A stretch of 31,763 nt of DNA from an uncultured Subdoligranulum sp. Its GTDB lineage: Bacteria > Bacillota_A > Clostridia > Oscillospirales > Ruminococcaceae. Location: positions 1 through 31,763 of the forward strand of contig NZ_CALADU010000124.1 in the NCBI RefSeq assembly GCF_937890665.1, in the 5' to 3' direction. A program made the position numbers and the translations under genes. Shown one piece after another: positions 14,491 to 25,558 of the stretch. A model generated the notes under the pieces. That model was not told where the DNA came from. It worked only from the letters and a program-made list of their open reading frames with translations, and did no database searches. Position 1 is the stretch's first letter, and each line of letters opens with the position of its first letter.

Positions 14491-16077
14491 ATGAAGTTTA
14501 AAGACAAGGCGCTCTCATCGATGCAGAACTTTGCGCGGGCAATGTTCATGCCGGTGCTGATTTTGCCCATCGTCGGCTTGCTGGTAGCGGTGGCCAACCT
14601 GTTTACCAACGCCAGCCTCATCCAGCAGTTCCCGTTTTTGGACAACCCGGTGACCATCGGGTTCGGCACGATTCTTTCGGGCTGTATGCAGCCCATCCTC
14701 AGCAATCTGGGCTTGATCTTCTGCGTCGGCGTTTCGGTGGGTCTTGCCAAAGAAAAAAAGCAGGACGCCGCCTTCATCAGCGTGGTGACCTTTGTGGTCT
14801 TTTTGAACGCCATGAACAAGTTCATGAACCTGCAGGGTCTGTTGGCGCCTGCCGACGCCCTCAGCGGCACCGGCCAGTCCATCACACTGGGCGTGCAGGT
14901 ACTGGAAATGGGCGCGTTCTTGGGCATCCTGCTGGGTATCGTGGTATCGCAGGTCCACAACCGGTTCATCAACACCGAGTTTAAGGGCGCCTTCCAGATC
15001 TACGGCGGACAGCGATTCGTCTTTATCGTGATGATCCCCGTCACCATCATTCTGGCGGTGGTTTGCACCTACGTCTGGCCCCCGATCCAGAGCGTGATTT
15101 CCGCCTTCGGTCATGTCATCGGCAATTCCGGCAACTTGGGGTACTTCCTGTTCGGCGCGGCGGAACGTCTGCTCATCCCCGTGGGTCTGCACAACGTGCT
15201 CAATCCCATGATCCTCTACACCTCGTTGGGCGGCAGCGAGGTCATCGGCGGCCAGCTCATCGAGGGCGCCCGCAACATCACGCTGGCCGAGATCGCCAGC
15301 CCCGATGTGGTGACCCTGTCCGGTGCGGCCATCTTTGAGTGCCGCGGCGTTACCAAGATCTTCGGTCTGTCCGGCGCGGCGCTGGCCATGTACCACGCGG
15401 CCCGGCCCGAAAACAAGCAGCGGGTCAAATCCATTCTGGTTCCGGTGGTCCTCACTTCCTGCATCGCCGGCATCACCGAACCCATCGAATTTTCCTTCCT
15501 CTTTGTGGCGCCCGTCCTCTATGTGGTCCACGCCATCCTCAGCGGCGCGGGTCTGGTGCTGGCCAACCTGCTGGGCGCTCGTACCATCGCCTACAACGGC
15601 ATCATTGACTTCATCCTGTACAACATTCCGGTGGGCATTCAAAAGACCCATTGGCCCATGTTCCTGCTGGCCGGCGTGATCATGTTCGCCGTGTACTATG
15701 TGGTCTTTTTGTTCCTGATCAAAAAGCTCAATCTGCACACCCTCGGTCGGGAAGCCGAAGGCGGCGAGATGAAGCTGTACAGCAAGAAGGAATACAAAGA
15801 GAAGCAGCAGGCCGATAAGGCCGCCAAACAGGGCGATACCATCGACGCGGCCACCATCGTGGCGGCGCTGGGCGGCAAGGACAATCTGTTGGAAGTGGAC
15901 AACTGCTTTACCCGTCTGCGCCTCAAGGTCAAGGACATCTCTCTTGTGGACGACGAGCGGCTGAAGAAAGACACCGGTGCGGCCGGTGTGATGAAGAGCG
16001 GCGAAGTGGTACAGGTAATTTACGGCCTGAAGATCAACGCGGTGCGCAAAGCCGTGGACGCTGAACTGCAAAAGTAA
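14491..16077 (+). CDS. malP: PTS alpha-glucoside (maltose-type) transporter, EIICB
   Basis: Membrane permease fused to its phosphotransfer domain (528 aa), importing and phosphorylating maltose-like alpha-glucosides. The EIIC domain (about residues 1-430) begins MQNFARAMFMPVLILPIVGLLVAVANLF and includes the motif GITEPIEFSFLFVAPVLYVVHAILSG. The EIIB domain follows a charged linker and has its phosphorylated Cys472 in DNCFTRLRLKV. No EIIA domain is present, so a glucose-type EIIA encoded elsewhere must supply phosphate. The ATG at 14491 is preferred: AGGAGG (14476-14481) stands 9 nt before it, against only 3 nt for the ATG at 14485. The GH4 hydrolase follows after 24 nt. Substrate assignment rests on family resemblance and that neighbour. 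Confidence 0.9.
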   Translation: MKFKDKALSSMQNFARAMFMPVLILPIVGLLVAVANLFTNASLIQQFPFLDNPVTIGFGTILSGCMQPILSNLGLIFCVGVSVGLAKEKKQDAAFISVVTFVVFLNAMNKFMNLQGLLAPADALSGTGQSITLGVQVLEMGAFLGILLGIVVSQVHNRFINTEFKGAFQIYGGQRFVFIVMIPVTIILAVVCTYVWPPIQSVISAFGHVIGNSGNLGYFLFGAAERLLIPVGLHNVLNPMILYTSLGGSEVIGGQLIEGARNITLAEIASPDVVTLSGAAIFECRGVTKIFGLSGAALAMYHAARPENKQRVKSILVPVVLTSCIAGITEPIEFSFLFVAPVLYVVHAILSGAGLVLANLLGARTIAYNGIIDFILYNIPVGIQKTHWPMFLLAGVIMFAVYYVVFLFLIKKLNLHTLGREAEGGEMKLYSKKEYKEKQQADKAAKQGDTIDAATIVAALGGKDNLLEVDNCFTRLRLKVKDISLVDDERLKKDTGAAGVMKSGEVVQVIYGLKINAVRKAVDAELQK

Positions 16078-17439
<1,362 letters not shown>

Positions 17440-17466
17440 TTCCTCCCCAACGGATTTTCTCATAGC

Positions 17467-17505
17467 AAAAAGGACGCACGAAATTTTCGTGCGTCCTTTT
17501 TGTTG
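17467..17505. terminator. bidirectional terminator (mal operon / glnN-glnA-ANTAR operon)
   Basis: A 16-bp stem (17467-17482 with 17486-17501) starting with five A and ending in five T, so it functions on both strands between convergent operons. Confidence 0.92.
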
Positions 17506-18072
17506 TTATTCATCCGCTTCCAAGATCTCCTGCGCCACCTCGCCGCGGCTGCGGCGGGTGTCCATGGCGGTCTTTTCGATCAGGCGGTGGGCTTCGGTCT
17601 CGGTCATGCCTCGCTTTTCGATGAGGAAGCACTTGGCCCGGTCCACCAACCGCAGTTGGGCAATTTTGTCCAGCAGTTTCTGGTTTTCGGCCCGCAGCAG
17701 GGCCAGCCGCTTGTAGTTGCTGGCGGCCATCTGGACGGCCTGCCGGAAATGGGGGGCGCTGAAGGGCTTGCCCAATACCAGCACACCAAAATCCTGCAAC
17801 TTGTCGGCGATCTGTTCCGCCGTGCCGTTCTTGGCCAGCAAAATCACCCCGGCGTCGGTTTTTTGCACGGCGTCGGTGCCCAGCTCATGGCCAAATTCGT
17901 CGGGCAGCGGCGTGTTGATGATCACTACCTCAAAGTCCTTGCCGTCCATCTGACGGCGGGCCTCGCCGCCGCTGGGCACAATGACAGGGCGGGTGTAGCC
18001 CAGCTCGGCAATATGCCGGGCCAGATATTCGTTGGCGTTGGTACCTGCCGATACGATCAATGCCTTGGCCAC
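17506..18072 (-). CDS. ANTAR-domain RNA-binding antiterminator with pseudo-receiver
   Basis: A 188-aa protein. Residues 1-115 fold like a response-regulator receiver, and residues about 123-188 are an ANTAR domain (LVDRAKCFLIEKRGMTETEAHRLIEKTAMDTRRSRGEVA), which binds paired RNA hairpins to prevent termination. The receiver lacks the phosphorylation site: the strand that should end in Asp reads EVVIINTPLPDEFG, with Asn53 in place of Asp. The acidic pair after strand 1 is replaced by SAGTN. The conserved Lys (LGKPF) is kept. It is therefore probably switched by a partner protein and not by phosphorylation, as known for AmiR. GTG start at 18072 with AGGAGG 8 nt before. It is last in the minus-strand unit glnN-glnA-ANTAR, 36 nt after glnA. 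A comparable glnA-nitR pair is known in solventogenic clostridia. Confidence 0.93.
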   Translation of the reverse strand: MAKALIVSAGTNANEYLARHIAELGYTRPVIVPSGGEARRQMDGKDFEVVIINTPLPDEFGHELGTDAVQKTDAGVILLAKNGTAEQIADKLQDFGVLVLGKPFSAPHFRQAVQMAASNYKRLALLRAENQKLLDKIAQLRLVDRAKCFLIEKRGMTETEAHRLIEKTAMDTRRSRGEVAQEILEADE

Positions 18073-18108
18073 AGGCCGCCCCTCCTTTCTGTGGGATGGA
18101 TGGGAAGA

Positions 18109-19419
18109 TCAGATGATCAGGAACCCGTTGGCGCGCTCCCACGCGTCCACGTCGGTGGCTGCCTCATAGTCGTGGCACAGCCGGGTCTGATACTGGAAGT
18201 ACTTGTTTTGCAGTGCAATGGGCAGTTCCTTGCTGATGAACTCGCTCTGGGCGGCCACCGTAATGGCTTCCCGCAGAGAACGGGGCAGGCTTTCCAGCCC
18301 GGCGGCTGCGCTGGGATGGAAAAGGTTGCGGTTGACGGCTTCGGGCAAGGGCAGCTTGCGCTGGATGCCGTCCAACCCGGCGGCCAAAATCAGCCCTATG
18401 ACCAGATAGGGGTTGCCCGCGGGGTCGGGCCCCCGCAGCTCCACACGGCACAACTCGCCGCTGGCGCTGGGCAGCCGCACCAACTGGCTGCGGTTTTGGC
18501 GGCTCCAGCTCACATAGAGAGGGGCCTCGTTGGCGCCCAGCCGGGCGTAGGAGTTGGGCACCGGATTGCAGAAGGCGGTCAGCTCCCGGGCATGGGCCAA
18601 AATGCCCGCCACAAAGTGTCCGGCCTCGCTGTCGGGGGCCAGTTCCCCCTCAAAGAGGTTCTTGCCGTCCCGCAGCAGCGAGATGTTCACATGCAGGCCG
18701 CTGCCCGGCTTGTCGGCCAACGGTTTGGGCATAAAGCTGGCAAACAGCCCGTTGCGGGCCGCAATGGCCTTGACGGTGCTCTTGAAGGTGTTCAGGTTGT
18801 CGGCGGACCGCAGTGCTGCCGTATACAGGAAGCAGACCTCGTTCTGGCCCGGGCCGCTCTCGTGGTGGCTGTGCTCGGGGTGCAGGCCCATCTCCTCGAT
18901 GGCAAAGCAGATCTCCCGGCGGATGTTTTCCCCTTTGTCCAGCGGCGGAATGTCAAAATAGCCGCCGTGGTCCAAGGGGATGCGGGTGGGGTTGCCGGCC
19001 TCATCGGTTTCAAACAGATAGAACTCACATTCGCAGCCCACGTTGCAGGTCAGGCCCATGGCCTTGGCGCGCCCCACCACCGATTGCAGATACCCCCGGC
19101 AGTTGCCCTCGAAGGGTTTGCCGTTGGGCAGGGTGATGTCGCAGTACATCCGGATGACGCGGCCCTCGGTGGGACGCCAAGGCAGTACGGTGGCGGTGTC
19201 GGGGTCGGGCCACAGCACCAGATCACTCTCCTCCACGTTCATGAAGCCGGCGATGGAAGACCCGTCAAAGCTGATGCCCTGCGCGAAGGCGCGCGGCAGT
19301 TCGCTGGCGAACAGCGAGATGTTTTTCTGGTTGCCGAAGATGTCGCAGAAGGTCAGTTTGGCAAACTTGACATCGTTATCCTCGACAAAATTCAGAATAT
19401 CCTGTGCGGTACGTTTCAT
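18109..19419 (-). CDS. glnA: glutamine synthetase, type I
   Basis: Cytosolic dodecameric enzyme (436 aa, slightly short for GSI) making glutamine from glutamate, ammonia and ATP. Motifs: the beta-grasp N-terminus with DGSS (52-55), metal ligands in CECEFYLF (Glu130, Glu132), ESGPGQNE (187-194), GLHVNISL (His243) and NPVPNSYARL (285-294). The GSI-beta adenylylation loop is absent, so it is of the GSI-alpha/feedback-regulated kind. The C-terminal NxYHYQ-like region reads QNKYFQYQTRLCHDYEAATDVDAWERANGFLI. Start ATG 19419 with CGGAGG 6 nt upstream. It lies 200 nt after glnN, the gap holding a structured element, and 36 nt before the ANTAR gene, so antitermination control is likely. Confidence 0.95.
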   Translation of the reverse strand: MKRTAQDILNFVEDNDVKFAKLTFCDIFGNQKNISLFASELPRAFAQGISFDGSSIAGFMNVEESDLVLWPDPDTATVLPWRPTEGRVIRMYCDITLPNGKPFEGNCRGYLQSVVGRAKAMGLTCNVGCECEFYLFETDEAGNPTRIPLDHGGYFDIPPLDKGENIRREICFAIEEMGLHPEHSHHESGPGQNEVCFLYTAALRSADNLNTFKSTVKAIAARNGLFASFMPKPLADKPGSGLHVNISLLRDGKNLFEGELAPDSEAGHFVAGILAHARELTAFCNPVPNSYARLGANEAPLYVSWSRQNRSQLVRLPSASGELCRVELRGPDPAGNPYLVIGLILAAGLDGIQRKLPLPEAVNRNLFHPSAAAGLESLPRSLREAITVAAQSEFISKELPIALQNKYFQYQTRLCHDYEAATDVDAWERANGFLII

Positions 19420-19459
19420 AAAAGCCTCCGGGATTGGGTTTGCGTCTTAGCGCAAGGAC

Positions 19460-19562
19460 AGCCGCAGATACCCGAAAGGCCCACCGGTAAGCGGAACTCC
19501 CTGCCCAAGCAAAGCGGGTTTGTTGGGGCGGGGGCTCTCGCGTTTAGCGGGCGGGCCTTTCG
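19460..19562 (-). repeat. structured intergenic element (copy A) sharing a core with 31448-31517
   Basis: A perfect 10-bp inverted repeat (CGAAAGGCCC at 19473-19482, GGGCCTTTCG at 19553-19562) closes a 70-nt domain. That domain contains a hairpin with CCCAA/TTGGG and CAAA/TTTG pairs around the loop CCCGC. On the minus strand the domain carries CCGCTTACCGGTGGG (19480-19494), then CTGCGGCT (19460-19467). Both words occur in the same order in the element at 31448-31517. It lies in the leader of glnA. Confidence 0.55.
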
Positions 19563-19619
19563 AGCGGTGTAAGAAATAGGAAAAGGAGAATGGCGAAAAA
19601 TCAGAAGGAGGACAGGCCT

Positions 19620-21710
<2,091 letters not shown>

Positions 21711-21748
21711 AACTACTTACTCCTTACATCAAACGCTAGATTACAGGA

Positions 21749-21782
21749 AAGGGCGCTGCGAAAACACATTCGCAGCGCCCTT
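21749..21782 (-). other. leader hairpin of glnN, possible attenuator
   Basis: A perfect 14-bp stem (21749-21762 with 21769-21782) and 6-nt loop TGTGTT in transcript sense, starting about 8 nt after the predicted transcription start. It is followed by TTTCC, a weak T tract. The loop lacks the A1/G4 pattern of known ANTAR target hairpins. It could be a weak terminator that the ANTAR protein or another factor modulates. Confidence 0.5.
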
Positions 21783-21796
21783 GCTGTTATGCTCCC

Positions 21797-21825
21797 ATTA
21801 TACGGGCTGCGCGGGTAAAAAGCAA
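21797..21825 (-). promoter_or_regulatory. glnN promoter
   Basis: Minus strand: -35 TTGCTT (21820-21825), 17-bp spacer, perfect -10 TATAAT (21797-21802). It is likely to drive glnN, glnA and the ANTAR gene. Confidence 0.75.
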
Positions 21826-21902
21826 CTGGCGAACTGCTCAAATCCCCTATAATTCCCAACAAAAAACTGGCAAAATTGTCCATCGCCCCCCAAGGCCGGG
21901 TG

Positions 21903-21911
21903 TGGTATACT
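21903..21911 (+). promoter_or_regulatory. extended -10 promoter of the CYTH gene
   Basis: TGGTATACT (TG one base before -10 TATACT at 21906-21911). The nearest -35-like TTGTCC (21876-21881) is too far, so this would be an extended -10 promoter. Immediately downstream CTGGTAA (21910-21916) and TTACCAG (21936-21942) form a 7-bp inverted repeat, an operator or leader hairpin. Confidence 0.4.
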
Positions 21912-21960
21912 GGTAAGGCGGCCTTTACCCTAGATTTACCAGCCGCGAGAGGGGAACAAA

Positions 21961-22461
21961 ATGGAAATTGAACGCAAATGGATGGTCACCGGCTGGCCCG
22001 CAGGGCTGCCCCTGACCGAAACTTACCAAATGGATCAGGGCTATATCAGCGTGCGGCCCACGGTGCGCATCCGGCGGGAGGCCCTGCAAGGCGGGGCTAC
22101 GGCGCTGGTGCTCTGCTTCAAAGGGGCGGGCACCCTCAGCCGGGAGGAGATCGAAACCGAGATCGACGCCGACCTGTTTGCCAAGCTGGAACACCTCATC
22201 GGCAAGCCGCTTATCCACAAGGAGCGGCGGGGCTATCGACTGCCCGGCGGGCTGACGCTGGAGGTCAACTGTGTGGACCCCGACCTGCCCACCGCCTTCT
22301 GGTACGCCGAGGTGGAGTTTGCTACCGAGGCCGAGGCCTTGGCTTGGCAGCCGTCCTCCGTCGGGCTGGGGGATTATCTGGCCGACGAGTGTACCGGCAA
22401 GCCCGGGGCCAGCATGGGGGAATACTGGGTCCAGACCCGGACGGATTCCGCCCTAGTATAA
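21961..22461 (+). CDS. CYTH-domain protein (triphosphate tunnel family)
   Basis: A 166-aa cytosolic protein of the CYTH/triphosphate tunnel metalloenzyme family. The family signature ExExK appears right at the start (MEIERKWMV: Glu2, Glu4, Lys6). Further charged strands of the beta-tunnel are VRIRRE, LCFKGAG, EEIETEI and a WYAEVEFATEAEAL segment with the conserved late Glu pair. Known members hydrolyse inorganic triphosphate or thiamine triphosphate, or make cAMP; the short bacterial form is usually a triphosphatase, which is inferred here. A purine-rich GAGAGGGGAA lies 5-13 nt before the ATG. It is monocistronic: a separate promoter precedes the next gene. The gene diverges from glnN across 250 bp. 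Confidence 0.85.
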   Translation: MEIERKWMVTGWPAGLPLTETYQMDQGYISVRPTVRIRREALQGGATALVLCFKGAGTLSREEIETEIDADLFAKLEHLIGKPLIHKERRGYRLPGGLTLEVNCVDPDLPTAFWYAEVEFATEAEALAWQPSSVGLGDYLADECTGKPGASMGEYWVQTRTDSALV

Positions 22462-22484
22462 ATTGTAAAATTGTGCCGCTCTGC

Positions 22485-22502
22485 TTTACAAACGTTGGTA
22501 AA
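22485..22502. promoter_or_regulatory. 18-bp near-perfect palindrome over the DUF3048 promoter -35
   Basis: TTTACAAACGTTGGTAAA is palindromic except for one base pair of positions and begins exactly at the -35 hexamer, running into the spacer. Its size and position are those of a repressor operator. As RNA it would lie upstream of the transcript, so a DNA-binding role is favoured. Confidence 0.5.
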
Positions 22503-22513
22503 GCGGATAGAAT
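22485..22513 (+). promoter_or_regulatory. promoter of the DUF3048 gene pair
   Basis: The -35 TTTACA (22485-22490), 17-bp spacer and -10 TAGAAT (22508-22513), each one base from consensus. The leader is about 75 nt. Confidence 0.72.
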
Positions 22514-22593
22514 AGAAGTAACTAGTCATCGGCAACCCGTCCGCAGGCGCTTCGCCCCTCGGACAGATTCCACCAAGAAAAGAGGAACTGCGA

Positions 22594-24009
22594 ATGAAAC
22601 GTAAGCTACTGCTCGTTATGGCCATCCTGTCACTCTGCGTTGTGCTGGCGGCCTGCAAAAAGAAGGGGGAAGAGCCCCAAAGCACCGCTGCGCCGGAAGT
22701 CACCGCCACCCCTGAACCGTCGCTGGAACCCTACGCGGCCAACGTGCTCACCGGCGAGCCGCAGGGCGACGGCTATAAGAACCAGCGCATCACCGCGGTC
22801 ATGGTCAACAACATTGTGGCAGCCCGTCCTCAGCGTGGTCTGTCCAAGGCTGACATGCTGTTTGAGATCAAGGTAGAAGGCGGCATCACCCGCTTTATGC
22901 CCCTTTACACCGACTACGAGGAGATCGGCGAAGTGGGTCCCGTCCGCTCTGGCCGTGACCAGTTCTTCCGTCTGATCCTGCCCTGGCAGGCCCTGTATAT
23001 CCACGAGGGCCAGTCGGTGGTCATGCAGCAGTATGCCATCGATTACAGCTACGGCAACCTGAACAACAACGACGGCGCCAGCGGCTACCGGGACTACAAC
23101 CGTGTGAACTGGGCGGGCGCCAGCTACAACAACGGCACGCTGAGTAAGGAACACACGATGTACACCAACTCGGACAACATCGCGGCTTATATCGAGAACA
23201 ACAGCGTGGATATGGAGCGCACCTACAACTCCACCTTCTTCAACTTCGTGGACTACCGCACCGGCGAGACCCGGGACCTGTCCAACAGCTTGGACAGCGC
23301 GTATAGCGATAAGTACGGCCCGGTGGTCAGCGACGGCGAGTACGTCGAGATCGAGCACAGCCCCTCCTATAAGACCCGCTTTATCTACGACGCTGCCTCC
23401 AACACCTACAAGATGCAGCAGAACTACTCGGACGGCCAGTGGCGGGATACCGTGGACGAAGCCGCCGACAACACTGTGCTGACCTTCCCCAACGTCATCG
23501 TCCTCTACACCGACATCCACACCTACCCCGGCCATGAGGAAAAAGACCTGCAGTATGCCGAGTACGCCTGGGGCGGCATTGGCTACTACTGCTACGGCGG
23601 CAAGTGCGAGAAGATCTACTGGCAGAAGGGCACCCCGCTGGAGACCCTGCGGCTCTACTACCTGACCGAGGACGGCCAGTGCAGCGACACCCTGCTGGAT
23701 GTGAACATCGGTAAGAGCTATGTGGCTGTGACCGACGTGGACTACGCCGAGAACTTTGTCCACACCACGCTGGACGGGCAGAACCTGAGCAGCGCCACCA
23801 CCAGCACCTACGAGAGCAACTATGTGGAAGATAACGCCGAGGCCGGCCAGACGCTGGGCATGAGCACCGACGATCTGACCACCAACGCCACCGGTTCCGG
23901 TGACGATACTGCCGAGGCTCCGGCGGAGAGCACCGCCGACACCGAGGACCCGGCTGCCGCCGACAGCGCGGTGGATCCGGCTGCGGAAGATCCCGAAGCG
24001 GTGGGTTGA
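22594..24009 (+). CDS. DUF3048 (YerB-like) lipoprotein 1
   Basis: A surface lipoprotein (471 aa) of unknown function. The signal peptide ends in lipobox LAAC (Cys21), followed by a Pro/Thr/Glu-rich tether. The DUF3048 N-terminal domain (about residues 50-190) shows the family order NVLTGEP, RITAVMVNN, ARPQRGLSKADMLFEIKVEGGITRFMPLYTDY and IGEVGPVRSGRD. The C-terminal half (about 210-400) is the second DUF3048 domain. The tail (about 410-471) is acidic, rich in Ala, Asp, Glu and Thr, and looks unstructured. RBS AGAGGAA about 7 nt before the ATG. A second DUF3048 gene follows after 78 nt, and a hairpin lies between the two. Bacillus YerB is the named relative; its biochemical role is not established to my knowledge. 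Confidence 0.85.
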   Translation: MKRKLLLVMAILSLCVVLAACKKKGEEPQSTAAPEVTATPEPSLEPYAANVLTGEPQGDGYKNQRITAVMVNNIVAARPQRGLSKADMLFEIKVEGGITRFMPLYTDYEEIGEVGPVRSGRDQFFRLILPWQALYIHEGQSVVMQQYAIDYSYGNLNNNDGASGYRDYNRVNWAGASYNNGTLSKEHTMYTNSDNIAAYIENNSVDMERTYNSTFFNFVDYRTGETRDLSNSLDSAYSDKYGPVVSDGEYVEIEHSPSYKTRFIYDAASNTYKMQQNYSDGQWRDTVDEAADNTVLTFPNVIVLYTDIHTYPGHEEKDLQYAEYAWGGIGYYCYGGKCEKIYWQKGTPLETLRLYYLTEDGQCSDTLLDVNIGKSYVAVTDVDYAENFVHTTLDGQNLSSATTSTYESNYVEDNAEAGQTLGMSTDDLTTNATGSGDDTAEAPAESTADTEDPAAADSAVDPAAEDPEAVG

Positions 24010-24036
24010 TCCAACCGAAAAACCGATAGAAACCAC

Positions 24037-24071
24037 AGCGCAGTCCGCCCGGCGCGGGCTGCGCTCTTTCT
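24037..24071 (+). other. intercistronic hairpin between the two DUF3048 genes
   Basis: A 7-bp stem AGCGCAG (24037-24043)/CTGCGCT (24059-24065) with further GC pairing inside and CTTTCTT after it. It is either a partial terminator setting the ratio of the two proteins or an mRNA stabiliser. Confidence 0.45.
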
Positions 24072-24087
24072 TGGGAAAGGAACCCTT

Positions 24088-25503
24088 ATGAAACGAAACC
24101 TGCAAGCGCTGGGCTTGACGGCGGCGCTGCTGGCGGCGCTGCTGCTGGGCGGCTGCACCGGCCAGCGCCCGGACGGAGAGAACGCCACCGCCGAAACGGC
24201 AGAGCCCACCCCGGCGGCGGAACCCATCCCCAATCCCCTCACCGGTGTAGCCGACGGGGATTACACCAACCGGCGCCCGGTGGCCGTTACGCTGCGCACG
24301 CTGGAGGGCGCCCAGCCCCAGTGGGGGTTGTCCACCGCCGACGTGCTGGTGGAGGGTGTCACCGAAGGCACCACCGCCAGCCTGATGGCGCTGTACGCCA
24401 ACGCGGACAGCATCAGCAAGGTGGGGCCGGTAGGCCCCGGCCGGGACCTGCTGCTCCAGTTGGCGCTGCCCCTTAACGCCCTGCCGGTACACATCGATAA
24501 GAACGTCTATGCCTCCAACCTGCTCAACACACTGAGCTATCAGGATCTGGACGGCTACCACATCGGCAAGGCGGCTTTCGCCTTCGATCAGGACCGGCAG
24601 AACGCCGGCTACCGGGAGGAAAACTGCTGGTACACCACCGGCGAGATGATCCAGAACGGGCTGAGCACCTACGGTACCTCCTTGGAGGGGGCCAACACGC
24701 CCCTTTTCGTCTTTGGGGAGCGTCCTGCCGTGGCCGAGGATGCCCGCAACGCCACCACGCTGACCATCACCTTCTCGGCGGATGACAGCGAACAGTTGGT
24801 CTACGCCGCCGACACCGGTCTGTACACCAAGACCAATGCCGACGGTTCCCCCACCACCGACACCGACAACGGCCAGACGGTGGGCTTTACCAACGTGTTG
24901 GTGCTCTATGCGTCCAGCGGCATCAAGGACGACGGATACACCCGGGATTACGATATGACCGGCGGCACCGGCATCTACCTGACCGGCGGCGGTTGGGAGC
25001 AGATCCAGTGGTCCAAAGAGGATGCCACCGGCCCCTTGCAGCTCACCGATGCCAACGGCCAGACGCTGGTGGTCAGCCCCGGCAAGAGCTTTATTGCCAT
25101 CTGGGGCGGCTACTATGGGCAGGGCCTGACGCTGACCGGCGCCGACGGCACCGAGCAGACGCTGCCCGAAAAACCTGCTCTGCTGGAAAGCGGCATCAGC
25201 GACGAGGATGCCGCCGCAGCACAGGCCGAGTTTGACGCCCGCCAGAAGATCATTGACGCACAGGCCGCCGTGGAGCAGGCCACCGCCCAGCTCTCCGAGG
25301 CGCAGACCGCGCTGGAGGAAGCCCAGACCGCCTTGGATGCCGACAGTTCCAACGAGGAGCTTATCGCCAAGCGGGATGAGGCGCAGGCGCTGGTGGACAG
25401 CCTGAACCAGACCATCGCCGACAATCAGGCCATTCTGGATGCGGCCGGCGTCACCGCCACCCCCGCCCCCGAAGCCGATTCCGGCGCCGAGAGCGGCGAG
25501 TAA
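24088..25503 (+). CDS. DUF3048 (YerB-like) lipoprotein 2 with C-terminal coiled coil
   Basis: Paralogue of the preceding gene (also 471 aa). Signal peptide with lipobox LLGGC (Cys24), then an acidic tether. The DUF3048 core begins NPLTGVADGD (residue 51) and continues RRPVAVTLRT, GLSTADVLVEGVTEG and SKVGPVGPGRD. The family's GPVRSxR motif is thus altered to GPVGPGR, and the EGGITRF block to EGTTASL, so this copy may have lost whatever that loop does. Residues about 370-455 form a coiled coil (heptads of Ala/Leu/Gln such as AAVEQATAQLSEAQTALEEAQ), a feature the first copy lacks. RBS GGGAAAGGAA lies 5-8 nt before the ATG. It is probably co-transcribed with copy 1, and a strong terminator follows. 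Confidence 0.83.
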   Translation: MKRNLQALGLTAALLAALLLGGCTGQRPDGENATAETAEPTPAAEPIPNPLTGVADGDYTNRRPVAVTLRTLEGAQPQWGLSTADVLVEGVTEGTTASLMALYANADSISKVGPVGPGRDLLLQLALPLNALPVHIDKNVYASNLLNTLSYQDLDGYHIGKAAFAFDQDRQNAGYREENCWYTTGEMIQNGLSTYGTSLEGANTPLFVFGERPAVAEDARNATTLTITFSADDSEQLVYAADTGLYTKTNADGSPTTDTDNGQTVGFTNVLVLYASSGIKDDGYTRDYDMTGGTGIYLTGGGWEQIQWSKEDATGPLQLTDANGQTLVVSPGKSFIAIWGGYYGQGLTLTGADGTEQTLPEKPALLESGISDEDAAAAQAEFDARQKIIDAQAAVEQATAQLSEAQTALEEAQTALDADSSNEELIAKRDEAQALVDSLNQTIADNQAILDAAGVTATPAPEADSGAESGE

Positions 25504-25513
25504 ACCCAAAAAC

Positions 25514-25549
25514 AAACCCCCGGCAGGATTCCCTGCCGGGGGTTTTGTT
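25514..25549. terminator. bidirectional terminator (DUF3048 pair / histidine phosphatase)
   Basis: A 14-bp perfect stem (25514-25527 with 25532-25545), loop ATTC, then TTTGTTG-type tail on the plus strand. A-rich sequence to the left gives T's on the minus strand. Confidence 0.92.
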
Positions 25550-25558
25550 GTGCTTGTT

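Noticed and set aside
21749..21782. Canonical ANTAR two-hairpin target in the glnN leader
   Set aside because: Only one hairpin is clear, and its hexaloop lacks A at position 1. It is kept as a hairpin of unknown role.
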